Below are positions 45,299-55,283 of a DNA stretch of 64,000 nt, one piece after another. The stretch is from Aureibacter tunicatorum (GTDB lineage: Bacteria > Bacteroidota > Bacteroidia > Cytophagales > Cyclobacteriaceae), in contig NZ_AP025306.1 in the NCBI RefSeq assembly GCF_036492635.1, forward strand, positions 62,001 to 126,000. The letters are read 5' to 3'. Both the position numbers and the translations under genes were made by a program. How positions within the stretch are numbered: position 1 is the first letter of the stretch; each line of letters begins with the position of its first letter. Below the pieces are notes generated by a model. It did no database searches. It worked only from the letters and a program-made list of their open reading frames with translations, and had not been told where the DNA came from.

Positions 45299-45537
45299 AT
45301 TGTAGAATTTACTTGTTCACTGCATCAAGCATGAATTATAATTCGTTAAATAGCTAAGATCAATTTTTCATAACAAATATTTCTCATTGCGAAGTTTTTT
45401 TTAGCATGATTATTTCTTGCTATTCAGCTAGTTGCAATTTTCAATAATGATTTTTTTGCATCGGTAAATTGAAAGTTAATTTCTTTTTCGACTTGAATAA
45501 ATCCTGATTGAATTTAGACAATATATCAAAGGCTATT

Positions 45538-48066
45538 ATGAAAAATTTCCTCCATCAAAACTTTCTACATCAGATTACGCACAATTTCCTTAAGCAGCAT
45601 GATGATAGAATTGGTTTGACTCTTGAAGCCATCAAGGATGGCTTTTTGGACTATCTGTTTTTTAACAGAGGCACTTATCCGGATCAAGCGACTGATCAAG
45701 ATATATATCAGGCATTGGCAATGACTATCAGAGATAGACTGGTTCAAAGATGGTTGCATACCTATAAAAAAGCGACCATGGAAAAAGACACAAGAGTTGT
45801 GATCTATCTATCCGCAGAATATTTGATGGGTCCCCAACTAGGTCATAATATAGTGAATTTAGGCGTAAGGGAAGTAGTGGAGAAGGCTATGAATGACCTT
45901 GGAATTGATTTGCAAAGCGTATTGGATGCAGAGGTAGAGCCGGGCTTGGCAAATGGAGGTTTAGGAAATGTAGCCGCTTCGTATTTGGATGGGCTTTCTT
46001 CTTTGGAGGTGCCTGCAATTGGTTATGGAATAAGGTATGAATTCGGTTTATTTAGACAGTCGTTTAGCAATGGCTGGCAAATAGAGGAAACTGATAAATG
46101 GCTTCAATTTGGTTTCCCTTGGGAGATTCAGCAGTTTGATAGAGCTGTTGAGATAAAATTTGGTGGAAGCACACAGCGTGTGAAAGATGAGTCAGGCAAC
46201 GAAAAAGTCAATTGGATACCTTCCGAGGAAATAAAAGGTATACCATATGATGTATTTGTGCCGGGGTATAAAGTTAATACAGTGAATACTCTAAGGTTGT
46301 GGAAAGCTGAGGCAATCGATTCATTCAACTTTCAATCATTCAATGTCGGGGATTATTATGGTGCTGTGGATAAAAAGGTTAGTTCTGAAAATATTACTAA
46401 GGTTCTATATCCGAATGATGAGTCAATTGAGGGGAAAATACTAAGATTGAAGCAACAGTACTTTTTCGTGTCATGCGCCTTGCAAGATTGTGTGAATTTC
46501 TTTTTAGAGTCAGGTGGTAACATACTTGATTTTCATGAGAAGTTTGTCGTTCAATTAAATGATACTCACCCTACGATCGCTATTCCTGAGTTGATGAGAA
46601 TATTAGTAGATGAACAAGGAGTCGCTTGGGATGAAGCTTGGCATATCACTCAGAAAACTTTTGGATACACTCAGCATACATTGTTGCCGGAAGCATTGGA
46701 AAAGTGGCCTGTAGGCTTGCTGGGGCAAATACTGCCTAGGCACATGGAAATCATATATGATATTAACTATAAATTCTTGAATTTGGCAAGAGAGCATTTT
46801 CCAAATCATCAAGAAATCATACGCACTTTGTCGTTGATAGATGAGACAGGAGAGAAGTATGTAAGAATGGCGAACTTGGCTTGTGCGGGAAGCTTTTCAA
46901 TAAATGGTGTGGCGAACTTGCAAACGGAATTATTGAAGTCTTACACATTAAAAGATTTTTATTCAATTTTTCCAGAGAAATTCAACAATAAGACAAATGG
47001 AATAGCGCCAAGAAGATGGTTGATGTTGATTAACAATAGGTTAACTCAATTATTGGATGATACTATTGGCACAGGTTGGGAAAAAGACTTGGATCAACTT
47101 AAAAGTTTGGAGCCATTTGCTGAAAATCAAGATTTTGTTAATAAGTGGAAAGCAGTTAAAAAAGAAATAAAGAACGATCTGGCTCAGCGAATTTTTGAAC
47201 AGCAAAGGGTTAAGGTTGACCCTAACTCGATGTTTGATATTCTAGTGAAGAGGATTCATGAGTATAAAAGACAGCACTTGAAGGTCTTGCATATCATTTC
47301 GTTATATCGCAAGATTAAAGATAATCCAAATGAAAGCTATGTTCCGAGAACGTTTATCTTTGGAGGTAAAGCGGCTCCTGGATATCGCATGGCCAAATTA
47401 ATCATTAAATTGATTAACAGCGTTGCTGAGGTTATTAATAATGACTCATCAATTAATGATTTGATTAAAGTGGTATTTATACCTAATTATAATGTAAGAA
47501 ATAGTCAATGGATATATCCAGCAGCGGACTTATCTGAACAGATTTCAACAGCTGGGAAAGAAGCTTCAGGAACAGGCAATATGAAGTTTTCGGTAAACGG
47601 AGCTTTAACAGTTGGTACTTACGATGGGGCGAATATTGAAATAAGAGAGGAAGTTGGCAGTGATAATTTCTTTTTGTTTGGCTTGAAGGCTGATGAGGTA
47701 AAAAGCTTGAAAGAAAGCGGTTACAATCCTTATACCTATTATCAGGAGAATGAATCACTAAGAAAAGCAATAGATATGATCAATCATGGTTACTTTTCTC
47801 CAAATGAGAGGGATCTATTCAGGCCTTTGACAGATCATCTTTTGTATTATGATGAGTATATGGTGATGGCTGACTTCACTGATTATGTCAGAGCACAAGA
47901 AGAGGCTGAACAACTTTGGTCTCAGAGCGACGCTTGGGCTAAAGCTTCAATATTGAATACAGCAAGAATGGGCAAATTCTCTTCAGACAGGACTGTTAGG
48001 GAATACTTAAGGGATATTTGGAAAGCTGACGCTGTAGAAATAAATATAAAAGATACATTGCATTAA
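45538..48066 (+). CDS. glgP: glycogen/alpha-glucan phosphorylase
   Basis: The ATG at 45538 is the first in frame and gives 842 residues (the frame extends to a TTG ten codons earlier). The N-terminal half has IYLSAEYLMGPQLGHN and the substrate region EPGLANGGLGNVAASYLDG. The C-terminal half carries the pyridoxal-phosphate lysine in KEASGTGNMKFSVNG (K683). The enzyme releases glucose-1-phosphate from storage or imported alpha-glucans using phosphate. It follows the galactose genes but has its own region of 287 AT-rich bases in front and a terminator behind. Its length is usual for the family. Confidence 0.96.
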   Translation: MKNFLHQNFLHQITHNFLKQHDDRIGLTLEAIKDGFLDYLFFNRGTYPDQATDQDIYQALAMTIRDRLVQRWLHTYKKATMEKDTRVVIYLSAEYLMGPQLGHNIVNLGVREVVEKAMNDLGIDLQSVLDAEVEPGLANGGLGNVAASYLDGLSSLEVPAIGYGIRYEFGLFRQSFSNGWQIEETDKWLQFGFPWEIQQFDRAVEIKFGGSTQRVKDESGNEKVNWIPSEEIKGIPYDVFVPGYKVNTVNTLRLWKAEAIDSFNFQSFNVGDYYGAVDKKVSSENITKVLYPNDESIEGKILRLKQQYFFVSCALQDCVNFFLESGGNILDFHEKFVVQLNDTHPTIAIPELMRILVDEQGVAWDEAWHITQKTFGYTQHTLLPEALEKWPVGLLGQILPRHMEIIYDINYKFLNLAREHFPNHQEIIRTLSLIDETGEKYVRMANLACAGSFSINGVANLQTELLKSYTLKDFYSIFPEKFNNKTNGIAPRRWLMLINNRLTQLLDDTIGTGWEKDLDQLKSLEPFAENQDFVNKWKAVKKEIKNDLAQRIFEQQRVKVDPNSMFDILVKRIHEYKRQHLKVLHIISLYRKIKDNPNESYVPRTFIFGGKAAPGYRMAKLIIKLINSVAEVINNDSSINDLIKVVFIPNYNVRNSQWIYPAADLSEQISTAGKEASGTGNMKFSVNGALTVGTYDGANIEIREEVGSDNFFLFGLKADEVKSLKESGYNPYTYYQENESLRKAIDMINHGYFSPNERDLFRPLTDHLLYYDEYMVMADFTDYVRAQEEAEQLWSQSDAWAKASILNTARMGKFSSDRTVREYLRDIWKADAVEINIKDTLH

Positions 48067-48073
48067 TTGATTA

Positions 48074-48103
48074 AAAAAAAGCTGGATTATTCCAGCTTTT
48101 TTT
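48074..48103. terminator. bidirectional terminator between glgP and the GNAT gene
   Basis: A 13-bp stem (AAAAAAAGCTGGA / TCCAGCTTTTTTT) with a four-base loop has A/T tails that give T-runs on both strands. It fills the gap between the convergent stops. Confidence 0.9.
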
Positions 48104-48105
48104 AC

Positions 48106-48573
48106 TTACTCCAATTCCATTTCTAATCGGGGCCCTATATTTATAAATCCATGTTTTAAATAAAAATTAGTGGCTCCTGGGCTTTTGTGAGCATCTGGTG
48201 ATCCAACCTCTATGATTGTCCACTCTTTGAGATTTGCGAGCTCAATGGCCTTGTCTAGTAGAAGTTTTCCTATTCCTTTGTTTCGGTGTTCAGGAATAAT
48301 ATAAAAATCTGTGATTTCACCAAAATACCCTCCTGCATAGATTGCCGCGCACTCATTTATACAGATCATTCCTATAGCTTGAGTGTCTAAATAAGCAATA
48401 TAAGCCCAAAAACGATCTTTGTCAGTTAATAGTTTTTTCGCAGTATTGTTAAAGTGACTTAAATGCAGAGCCACTGAAATTTCAGGCCAAAGCTCGGATT
48501 CCAATTTATGGGAGAAGTTCCCAATGATTTCATATTCTTCAGGGCGAGCTAGTTTGATATTTTGATTTTCCAT
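48106..48573 (-). CDS. GNAT-family N-acetyltransferase
   Basis: The 155-residue protein is a GNAT domain with the acetyl-CoA loop RNKGIGKLLLDKAIELA (about 97-113) after the strand EITDFYIIPEH. It ends with PGATNFYLKHGFINIG, the usual C-terminal strand-helix. The sequence resembles aminoglycoside- or small-molecule-type acetyltransferases, but the substrate is not evident. It is a lone minus-strand gene sharing a terminator with glgP. Confidence 0.88.
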   Translation of the reverse strand: MENQNIKLARPEEYEIIGNFSHKLESELWPEISVALHLSHFNNTAKKLLTDKDRFWAYIAYLDTQAIGMICINECAAIYAGGYFGEITDFYIIPEHRNKGIGKLLLDKAIELANLKEWTIIEVGSPDAHKSPGATNFYLKHGFINIGPRLEMELE

Positions 48574-48761
48574 GATCTTCTTTAATTAGCTAACCTCTAA
48601 TACTAAGCATTGTTATTTATAGTAATTGGTTAAAATTTTATAAAAGTATTTATCTATTTTTTAGAACATATTTTTGTGATTATTCTTTTTAAAATATGCA
48701 TTTAAATACTTTGGATGAAATGGTGAAATACTGCTATTCATATATATTAGGGTCATATGAA

Positions 48762-49874
48762 ATGAATAGCTTTCAAGTGATGTTATCGATTTTTGCTCTT
48801 TTATCTTTTCATAGTTGCAAGCATAAACAAAAGACTGAAGAGCAAGAGTCTATAAAAATACAAGTTGTTGAAGTAGATGAAGCTACAAAGTCAATCATCA
48901 AAGAGTATGTGGGGGAAATAATTGGCTATAGGGAGATACCGATTCGAGCAAGAGTTGAGGGTTTTTTACAAGATTTCTATTTTGAAGAAGGGCAATATGT
49001 AAAGGCTGGAGACTTGCTATATGTGATTGAACCTCAGCCGTACATGCAAAGTGTAAAGTTGAGAGAAGGACAATTAGCAAATGCAGAAGTTAATTCTGTC
49101 TTGACTAAAAAAGAATTTGAAAGATATAGACCATTGGCAGGTATTAATGCGGTTAGCGAGTTGGATTTAGATACAAGGACAGCGCAATATGAGTCCGCTT
49201 TGGCAAGTGAGGTAATTGCAGATGCAAATTTGGAGTTGTCAAAAATTGAGTATAGCTATACGCATGTAAGAGCGCCTGTAGATGGTTTGATAGGAGTTAC
49301 ATATGCTAAGAAAGGCGCTTTTGTTGGTTCTTCGCCTGACCCTGTTATCTTGAATTACCTTTCTCAGGTAGATACGGCATTAGTACAGTTTTACATGCCT
49401 GAAACAGATTATCTATCAGTGATTTCTGGGGGAAAAGATAAAAAATTAGGAGCAAATAAGGTCAAGTTAAAGCTGTCTAATGACAGTTTGTATAGTTTTT
49501 TCGGAAAGATTGACTTTATGAATAACAATGTAAGCAATGAGACAGGAACAATATTAATACAAGCATCATTTGAAAATCCTGAATTTGTGCTTAGGTCAGG
49601 TATGTTTGCGAAGGTGAATGTAGAGGTGGGTAAAGTGGAAAAAGGTTTATTTGTCCCGCAAAGATCTGTGACTGAGATGCAAGGCAAGTTTTATGTCTAC
49701 ATTATGCAAAAAGACAGCACATTTTCCCAAAAATGGGTCGAGGTTGGAAAGACTTTTGGTACTGATTGGTTGATTACTGAAGGATTAGAAAAAGGGGATG
49801 TTGTAGTAAGGGAGGGACTGCAAAAGATTAGACCTAAAGTGAAATATAATATAAGTTATTATCGAAAAAATTGA
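48762..49874 (+). CDS. RND efflux periplasmic adaptor (membrane fusion lipoprotein)
   Basis: I choose the ATG at 48762 (370 codons). It gives a lipoprotein signal (MNSFQVMLSIFALLSFHSC, Cys19), while the start at 48696 would add a hydrophilic extension without function. The biotinyl/lipoyl hairpin region is seen around EIPIRARVEGFLQDFYFEEG and YTHVRAPVDGLIGVTYAKKG, with a long coiled-coil between them. The C-terminal beta-barrel part carries RSGMFAKVNVEVG. The protein links an RND pump in the inner membrane to an outer-membrane channel. Its stop is 3 bp before the start of the pump gene. Confidence 0.93.
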   Translation: MNSFQVMLSIFALLSFHSCKHKQKTEEQESIKIQVVEVDEATKSIIKEYVGEIIGYREIPIRARVEGFLQDFYFEEGQYVKAGDLLYVIEPQPYMQSVKLREGQLANAEVNSVLTKKEFERYRPLAGINAVSELDLDTRTAQYESALASEVIADANLELSKIEYSYTHVRAPVDGLIGVTYAKKGAFVGSSPDPVILNYLSQVDTALVQFYMPETDYLSVISGGKDKKLGANKVKLKLSNDSLYSFFGKIDFMNNNVSNETGTILIQASFENPEFVLRSGMFAKVNVEVGKVEKGLFVPQRSVTEMQGKFYVYIMQKDSTFSQKWVEVGKTFGTDWLITEGLEKGDVVVREGLQKIRPKVKYNISYYRKN

Positions 49875-49876
49875 GC

Positions 49877-52800
49877 ATGGCAGATAATGAAAATGTTCAA
49901 ATTGATAAAGTCCATTTTTTTTCGCAAAGACCTATTTTAGCTTTTGTGATAGCCATATTAATGGTTGTTTTAGGTGTGATTTCAATGTTTACTTTGACAA
50001 TAGACCAATACCCTGATTTGACTCCTCCGGTTGTCGAGGTAGGAGCAACATATATTGGTGCTAGTGCAGTTAGCATTGAAAATTCAGTAGCGAATCCTAT
50101 AGAACAGCAAATCAATGGGGTGGAAGATATGCTCTATTTGATGTCTACAAATTCTAGTGATGGAACAGTCAAAATCCAAGTTACATTTAAAGTAGGCAGT
50201 AATCCTGACCTGAATACTATACTGACTCAAAATAGAGTTGCGACAGCCACGCCCAGAGTTCCTGACCCTGTGAAACTGTATGGAATCACTACTCGAAAAT
50301 CTCAGCCGAATATATTGATGTTAGTATCATTAACATCAGATGATGATCGGTTCAATCAAGAGTTTTTAACAAATTATGCTAAGATCAATATTGTTGATGA
50401 ATTGTCCCGAATCGAAGGAATAGGAGATATCAAGGTATTTGGTTCTGGTGAATATAGCATGAGGGTGTGGTTGAAACCGGATCTGATGGCTAAATTAGGG
50501 ATTACTGTGCCTGATGTGTCAAATGCGTTGCAAACGCAAAATGTGATTTCACCTGGAGGAAAATTTGGCGCTGAGCCAAGTTATAGCGATATAGAGTTTA
50601 CATATACTGTCCGTTTGCCAGAGCGACTTAAAACAGAGGAAGAATTTGGAGAAATAATTGTGAAAGTGGATTCTAGTGGAAGTTTGGTGCAAATCAAAGA
50701 TATTGCGGATGTTGAATTAGGAGTGGAGACTTATAGTTCCAATAGTCAATATAATGGCAAGCAGTGTGGCGTCATTGCAATTTATCAAAGGCCCGGATCA
50801 AATGCATTGGATATAAAAAATCAAGTATACAATGCCTTGGAGATGCTTTCGAAAAAATTTCCTGAAGGAATAGTGTATAGTTATTCTCTCGATTCGACAA
50901 CTCCAATTACGGCAGCAATAAAGGAGATAATTGAAACATTGGGTGTAGTTGTGTTTCTTGTTATTTTAGTGGTTTTTATTTTTCTGCAAAATTGGAGAGC
51001 GACACTTATTCCTGCTATCACTATACCTGTATCGTTGATAGGGACATTTATTTTTTTTCCATTATTAGGCTTTTCTATAAATACGTTGACTTTATTAGGG
51101 CTTGTTTTAGCCATTGGAATAGTGGTTGATGACACAATAGTTGTGGTGGAAGCTGTAAGAAGGAATCTGGAATCGGGGATGAACATTCATATAGCGGTCT
51201 ATGAAGCAATGAAAATGGTAACACCGCCTGTAATCGCAACTACTTTAGTGATTATTGGTGTTTTTGTACCAGTAGCCTTTATAGGTGGAATTAGCGGAAG
51301 GCTATATCAACAGTTTGCGATTACTATTGCCGCTTCAGTTTCCCTTTCATCCGTTAATGCATTGACTTTAAGTCCTGCCTTATGTACTATGTTATTGGGT
51401 AATAATGACGAAAAGCTTTCCAAGACTAAATTTTTTGTGTGGTTCAATAAATTGTTCGAGAGGCAAAAAAATGGCTATTTGGCTTTAGTTGAAAAATTAA
51501 GCGTAAAGCCTATTAGGGCATTTTTGGCGACTTTGCTATTCGTAGCTTTGAATGCATTGCTTTTGGATAAAGTTCCTCGCGGGTTTTTGCCTGATGAAGA
51601 TCAAGGATATCTTTTTGTTAATATTCAACTTCCAAACGCAGCATCTTTGGTAAGAACTTCAAATGTAATGAAGCATGTTGCTGAGATATTGAGGAAGGAT
51701 GAAGATGTGGATAAAATCACTACGGTGAATGGATTTAGCCTATTGACAGGAGGCACAGCCCCAAATACGGGTTTTGTCTTTGTGACATTGACAGATTGGT
51801 CAAAAAGATCAAGGACTGCAAAGGAAATAGTAGAAACATTGAATCAAAAGTTTAGATATGGAATTGTAGCTGCAGAAGTTTTTGCCTTTGGCCCTCCTCC
51901 AATCAGAGGTTTGGGAACTAATGCAGGTTTTAGCGTTATGATACAGGATTTGACCGATCATTCTCCTCAATATTTATCAGAACAAGTAGAGAAGTTTATT
52001 GATGAGCTTAATAATAGAAAAGAGATAACAAATGCGTTTACAACTTTTCAATCGGATGTCCCTCAGAAGTACCTTTCTCCTGACATATCAAAGGTTCTCA
52101 AGTTTGGGGTGAGTCTACAAGATGTGTACGCAACGATAGGAGCATTTTTAGGGGGAACTTATGTAAATGATTTTAATAGGTTTGGGAAGGTTTACAAAGC
52201 ATATATACAGGCAAAAAGAGATTTCAGGATGGATGAAGAGGCCTTGGAGTTTTATTATGTGAATGGAAGAAACGATACAAGGGTGCCGATTTCAACTTTG
52301 GTCAATTTAAAGAGTATTTCAGGTCCAGAGTATACAAATCGGTTCAATTTGCACCGTTCTGCTCAGGTGACAGGAACTTCTGCTCCGGGCTTCACATCGG
52401 GACAAGCGCTTAAGACAATAGAAGAAGTTGCTGCGGAAGTACTGCCAGAAGGAATGGGCTATGCCTGGAATGGACTTTCTTATCAGCAAAAGGAGGCAGG
52501 TTCATCTGAAATTTATATATTTTTATTATGCTTGTTTTTTGTGTTTATGATTCTGGCGGGATTGTATGAAAGTTGGTCTATGCCTTTGATAATATTGTTT
52601 GGAACACCTATCGCTTTATTGGGAGCTTTGGGGTTTTTGGAGGTTTTTAGATATATCGACACTAGTTATGAGAATAATACTTTTGCTCAGATCTCTTTTG
52701 TATTGTTAATCGCCTTAGCGGCTAAAAATGCGATACTTATTGTTGAGTATGCAAAGGTTATTTATGAAGAGGGCAAGAGTTTGAAAGAAGCCGCATTCAG

Positions 52801-53032
52801 TTCTTCAAAGTTGAGGTTTCGCCCTATTGTCATGACTTCCGTTTCATTTATTTTCGGGGTGATTCCGTTGGTGTTCGCTACGGGAGCGGGGGCTGAGGCT
52901 AGAAAAGTCATGGGTATGGCTTTGCTGGGGGGAATGTTGCTCGCTAGTATCATTGGTTTATTGATATATCCAGTAATGTTTATTTATTTGGGCCGTGTAT
53001 TCAAATTCAAAAGAAAGCGATTGGTAAAATAG
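49877..53032 (+). CDS. RND-family multidrug efflux pump (HAE1/AcrB type)
   Basis: The ATG at 49877 yields 1051 residues, normal for the family. The first TM is at about 15-33 (ILAFVIAILMVVLGVISMF), followed by the TIDQYPDLTPPVVEV stretch. The second membrane domain includes the proton-relay motif GIVVDDTIVVVEAVRRN with the paired Asp. Large periplasmic porter loops and twelve TM helices are expected. The pump exports hydrophobic compounds through a tripartite complex with the adaptor just upstream. No outer-membrane factor gene is present, so a TolC homologue must be encoded elsewhere. A hairpin closes the gene. Confidence 0.95.
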   Translation: MADNENVQIDKVHFFSQRPILAFVIAILMVVLGVISMFTLTIDQYPDLTPPVVEVGATYIGASAVSIENSVANPIEQQINGVEDMLYLMSTNSSDGTVKIQVTFKVGSNPDLNTILTQNRVATATPRVPDPVKLYGITTRKSQPNILMLVSLTSDDDRFNQEFLTNYAKINIVDELSRIEGIGDIKVFGSGEYSMRVWLKPDLMAKLGITVPDVSNALQTQNVISPGGKFGAEPSYSDIEFTYTVRLPERLKTEEEFGEIIVKVDSSGSLVQIKDIADVELGVETYSSNSQYNGKQCGVIAIYQRPGSNALDIKNQVYNALEMLSKKFPEGIVYSYSLDSTTPITAAIKEIIETLGVVVFLVILVVFIFLQNWRATLIPAITIPVSLIGTFIFFPLLGFSINTLTLLGLVLAIGIVVDDTIVVVEAVRRNLESGMNIHIAVYEAMKMVTPPVIATTLVIIGVFVPVAFIGGISGRLYQQFAITIAASVSLSSVNALTLSPALCTMLLGNNDEKLSKTKFFVWFNKLFERQKNGYLALVEKLSVKPIRAFLATLLFVALNALLLDKVPRGFLPDEDQGYLFVNIQLPNAASLVRTSNVMKHVAEILRKDEDVDKITTVNGFSLLTGGTAPNTGFVFVTLTDWSKRSRTAKEIVETLNQKFRYGIVAAEVFAFGPPPIRGLGTNAGFSVMIQDLTDHSPQYLSEQVEKFIDELNNRKEITNAFTTFQSDVPQKYLSPDISKVLKFGVSLQDVYATIGAFLGGTYVNDFNRFGKVYKAYIQAKRDFRMDEEALEFYYVNGRNDTRVPISTLVNLKSISGPEYTNRFNLHRSAQVTGTSAPGFTSGQALKTIEEVAAEVLPEGMGYAWNGLSYQQKEAGSSEIYIFLLCLFFVFMILAGLYESWSMPLIILFGTPIALLGALGFLEVFRYIDTSYENNTFAQISFVLLIALAAKNAILIVEYAKVIYEEGKSLKEAAFSSSKLRFRPIVMTSVSFIFGVIPLVFATGAGAEARKVMGMALLGGMLLASIIGLLIYPVMFIYLGRVFKFKRKRLVK

Positions 53033-53041
53033 ACCAATCGC
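53017..53041. terminator. hairpin overlapping the efflux pump stop codon
   Basis: A perfect 9-bp stem (GCGATTGGT / ACCAATCGC) encloses the TAG stop in its seven-base loop. It has no T-run, so it may stabilise the 3' end more than terminate. It sits between convergent genes. Confidence 0.4.
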
Positions 53042-53048
53042 AAGAATA

Positions 53049-53648
53049 TTAGTTATGAGACCAATTATCCGGGTCTCTACTGTCATTGGGAGAGAGCCCA
53101 AGTATATCTCCTTCTAGATTTACGCCCAAACCGAGTACTGTCCGATTTGCGTAAGCAAAATAACTTGCGACTTGATTGATTTCGAGAATTTCACCGTCAT
53201 TTATTCCTTTATTTTTCAATTCAATAATGTCATTTGAACTTAGCTTAGATGGGGAAATTGTCAGCGTTTTCGCATATTTCAATAGCATAGACTCCTTAGA
53301 AGTGAAAATTTTATTTTCTAAGTCATCGGATTCCAACGCGATTTTTATTTTTTGAGCATCCTCAGAAAGTCTTTGTAAACCAGTGTAGTGGTGTTCTATG
53401 CAATATTCACATTGATTGAGTATGCTTACAAATACACCAATAGTTTCTAAAAAACTCTTAGAGAATGTATTATTACTGTTATGTAATACGTTCTTATACA
53501 GGCTCATGTGTCCTGTCAATGTATGAGGTCTAAGGCTGTGGACTTTTAGAATATTGTCTATGTAGTTCTTTGAATCTTTGACCTTGTCATAAATTTTTTT
53601 CAGTTGCCCTTGAGCGTTTTCGTAGGCTATAGTTTCTATCCAACTCAT
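53049..53648 (-). CDS. AhpD/carboxymuconolactone-decarboxylase-like peroxidase-related protein
   Basis: The 199-residue protein contains the AhpD-like signature SILNQCEYCIEHHYTGL with a redox CxxC and a following His (about 75-92), preceded by VLHNSNNTFSKSFLETIG. It is helical and probably cytoplasmic, as in the uncharacterised peroxidase-related enzymes (TIGR01926-type) that act as alkylhydroperoxidases or thiol-redox proteins. It starts with MSWIETIAYENAQG, typical of this group. It converges on the efflux pump and has no same-strand partner. Confidence 0.88.
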   Translation of the reverse strand: MSWIETIAYENAQGQLKKIYDKVKDSKNYIDNILKVHSLRPHTLTGHMSLYKNVLHNSNNTFSKSFLETIGVFVSILNQCEYCIEHHYTGLQRLSEDAQKIKIALESDDLENKIFTSKESMLLKYAKTLTISPSKLSSNDIIELKNKGINDGEILEINQVASYFAYANRTVLGLGVNLEGDILGLSPNDSRDPDNWSHN

Positions 53649-53827
53649 TTTTTCTGATGGTTTTTTCTAAATATAAATGAAAAAAAAGAAAAAATATGTA
53701 GGGTATATAAATTCTGGTATGTATTGAAAATGTGATTAAAATGTAATCGATAAGAAATCACGTGTAAGTGTTAATATTGGTGAATATGGGCACTTCATTG
53801 AAATTAATAGGGCATTGGTTGATCTTA

Positions 53828-53859
53828 TTGTAAATGGCGGATAATGAGAAATACCTTTG
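53828..53859 (+). promoter_or_regulatory. candidate Bacteroidota-type promoter for the DUF4270 lipoprotein
   Basis: TTG at 53828-53830 and a perfect TAnnTTTG box (TACCTTTG, 53852-53859) are separated by 21 bp. Transcription would begin near 53866, so the start codon cannot be the ATG at 53844 and must be the one at 53886. Confidence 0.5.
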
Positions 53860-53873
53860 AGGAAAATTTAAAT

Positions 53874-53878
53874 GGAGG
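53874..53878 (+). promoter_or_regulatory. Shine-Dalgarno GGAGG for the 53886 gene
   Basis: GGAGG lies seven bases before the ATG at 53886. A strong Shine-Dalgarno is rare in this phylum and decides the start against the earlier ATG at 53844. Confidence 0.6.
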
Positions 53879-53885
53879 AAAAGAA

Positions 53886-55283
53886 ATGAGGTTATACATA
53901 GGGGGGATATTATTGTTTATCACGATGATTGCGGGAGGATGCCATCAGTCCGATGAGTCCTTTTCATTTGTCGATGATGATTATAAAGACGGCTGGGAAG
54001 CAGTATTCATCGATACTGTTACAGTGGAAGTAGGAACCGTTTGGTATGATAATGTCTCAACTCAAGGAGGAACAAATTTGGTGTTGGGAAGCGTTAATGA
54101 TAATGAGTTTGGCGATGTGAAAGCCATGTCTTTTATTCAAATGGCTGCCCCTAAAAACCTTCCAACTTTGGATGAAGAAGTTGATGTTGTTTATGACTCA
54201 ATGGTGATGTATATGAAGTTTAATGGCTATTACTATGGTGATACCTTGGCTCCTATACAGTTCAAATCCAATGCATTAAGTTCAAGAATTCACGTTGATG
54301 ATGTATCATCTGACGAGAAAGAGCCTAGATCATATTTTATTAGTTCTGATTCCATTCCTATTTACGAGGATTCAGAATTATTCAATGTTAATGTTCAGCC
54401 TAGGCCTGGAAGGATGGACACTTTAAAAATAAGATTTAATAGAGAGTTTGAGGAAAATTTCTTTACCTATTTAAAATCAAGAGAAAACTCTCAAATAGAT
54501 GAAGAAAAGTTCTTACAATATATCCACGGCATTAGAATGTCAGCACATAGATCAAATCAAGATCAGAAAGGCGTTGCTTTAGGTTTTCAGTATGGAAATA
54601 GCTCAGGCGATCCTAACGCTCCTTCTATGCCATCATTTGTTAAGATTTATTATCATAAGAGGAATGATTTTGATGAAGTAACTTATTCAGTAGATTTCCC
54701 AATAGGTCCTGAGGATAAAAGATTCAATCATTATTCTTCGAACTGGACTGATACAGAACTTGATTTCATCAAAGAGAGTGAAAAAGCTTATCCTTCGACG
54801 ACGACTGATAATTTCACATATATACAAGATGGCACAGGATTGATGTTAAGGTTGGATATACCACATTTAGGAAATTTATCCCAATTAGGAAATGATTATA
54901 TGTTTTCTAATGCACACTTGATAATGGAACCTTACGTTGATATATATGATACGGAACATTTTGTTCCGTCAACATTGGGATTGTATTGGTCGGATTATTC
55001 CAATGCTATTAAAGGTGAAGTCATTGATCCTGTTACTCAGGTTCCATATACAGCAACTTATTTTCATGATAAGTTTGATGGAGAAAAAATGTATAGCTTC
55101 GATATTACTCCATTCATAGATGTCGTTCTTAGAACAGATCCATATCAGCAATTGAATTTTATGATAAGATCTACTTCAACATCTACAGGAATCAATAGAG
55201 TGAAGTTGGGTGACATGAAGGATAAAAAGATTTACCTAAGATTAATTTATTTGAGAAATAAAAACAAAGTTGGTTATGAATAA
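53886..55283 (+). CDS. DUF4270-family lipoprotein
   Basis: From the ATG at 53886 the product has 465 residues with a lipoprotein signal (MRLYIGGILLFITMIAGGC, Cys19). The next part has the typical DUF4270 opening DTVTVEVGTVWYDN followed by TNLVLGSVNDNEFGDVKA, then long beta-rich regions. Lipidation would anchor it to the outer membrane. Family members are common in Bacteroidota and have no assigned activity. It overlaps the next gene by 8 bp, so the two are translated as a pair. The promoter and Shine-Dalgarno are both visible upstream. Confidence 0.85.
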   Translation: MRLYIGGILLFITMIAGGCHQSDESFSFVDDDYKDGWEAVFIDTVTVEVGTVWYDNVSTQGGTNLVLGSVNDNEFGDVKAMSFIQMAAPKNLPTLDEEVDVVYDSMVMYMKFNGYYYGDTLAPIQFKSNALSSRIHVDDVSSDEKEPRSYFISSDSIPIYEDSELFNVNVQPRPGRMDTLKIRFNREFEENFFTYLKSRENSQIDEEKFLQYIHGIRMSAHRSNQDQKGVALGFQYGNSSGDPNAPSMPSFVKIYYHKRNDFDEVTYSVDFPIGPEDKRFNHYSSNWTDTELDFIKESEKAYPSTTTDNFTYIQDGTGLMLRLDIPHLGNLSQLGNDYMFSNAHLIMEPYVDIYDTEHFVPSTLGLYWSDYSNAIKGEVIDPVTQVPYTATYFHDKFDGEKMYSFDITPFIDVVLRTDPYQQLNFMIRSTSTSTGINRVKLGDMKDKKIYLRLIYLRNKNKVGYE

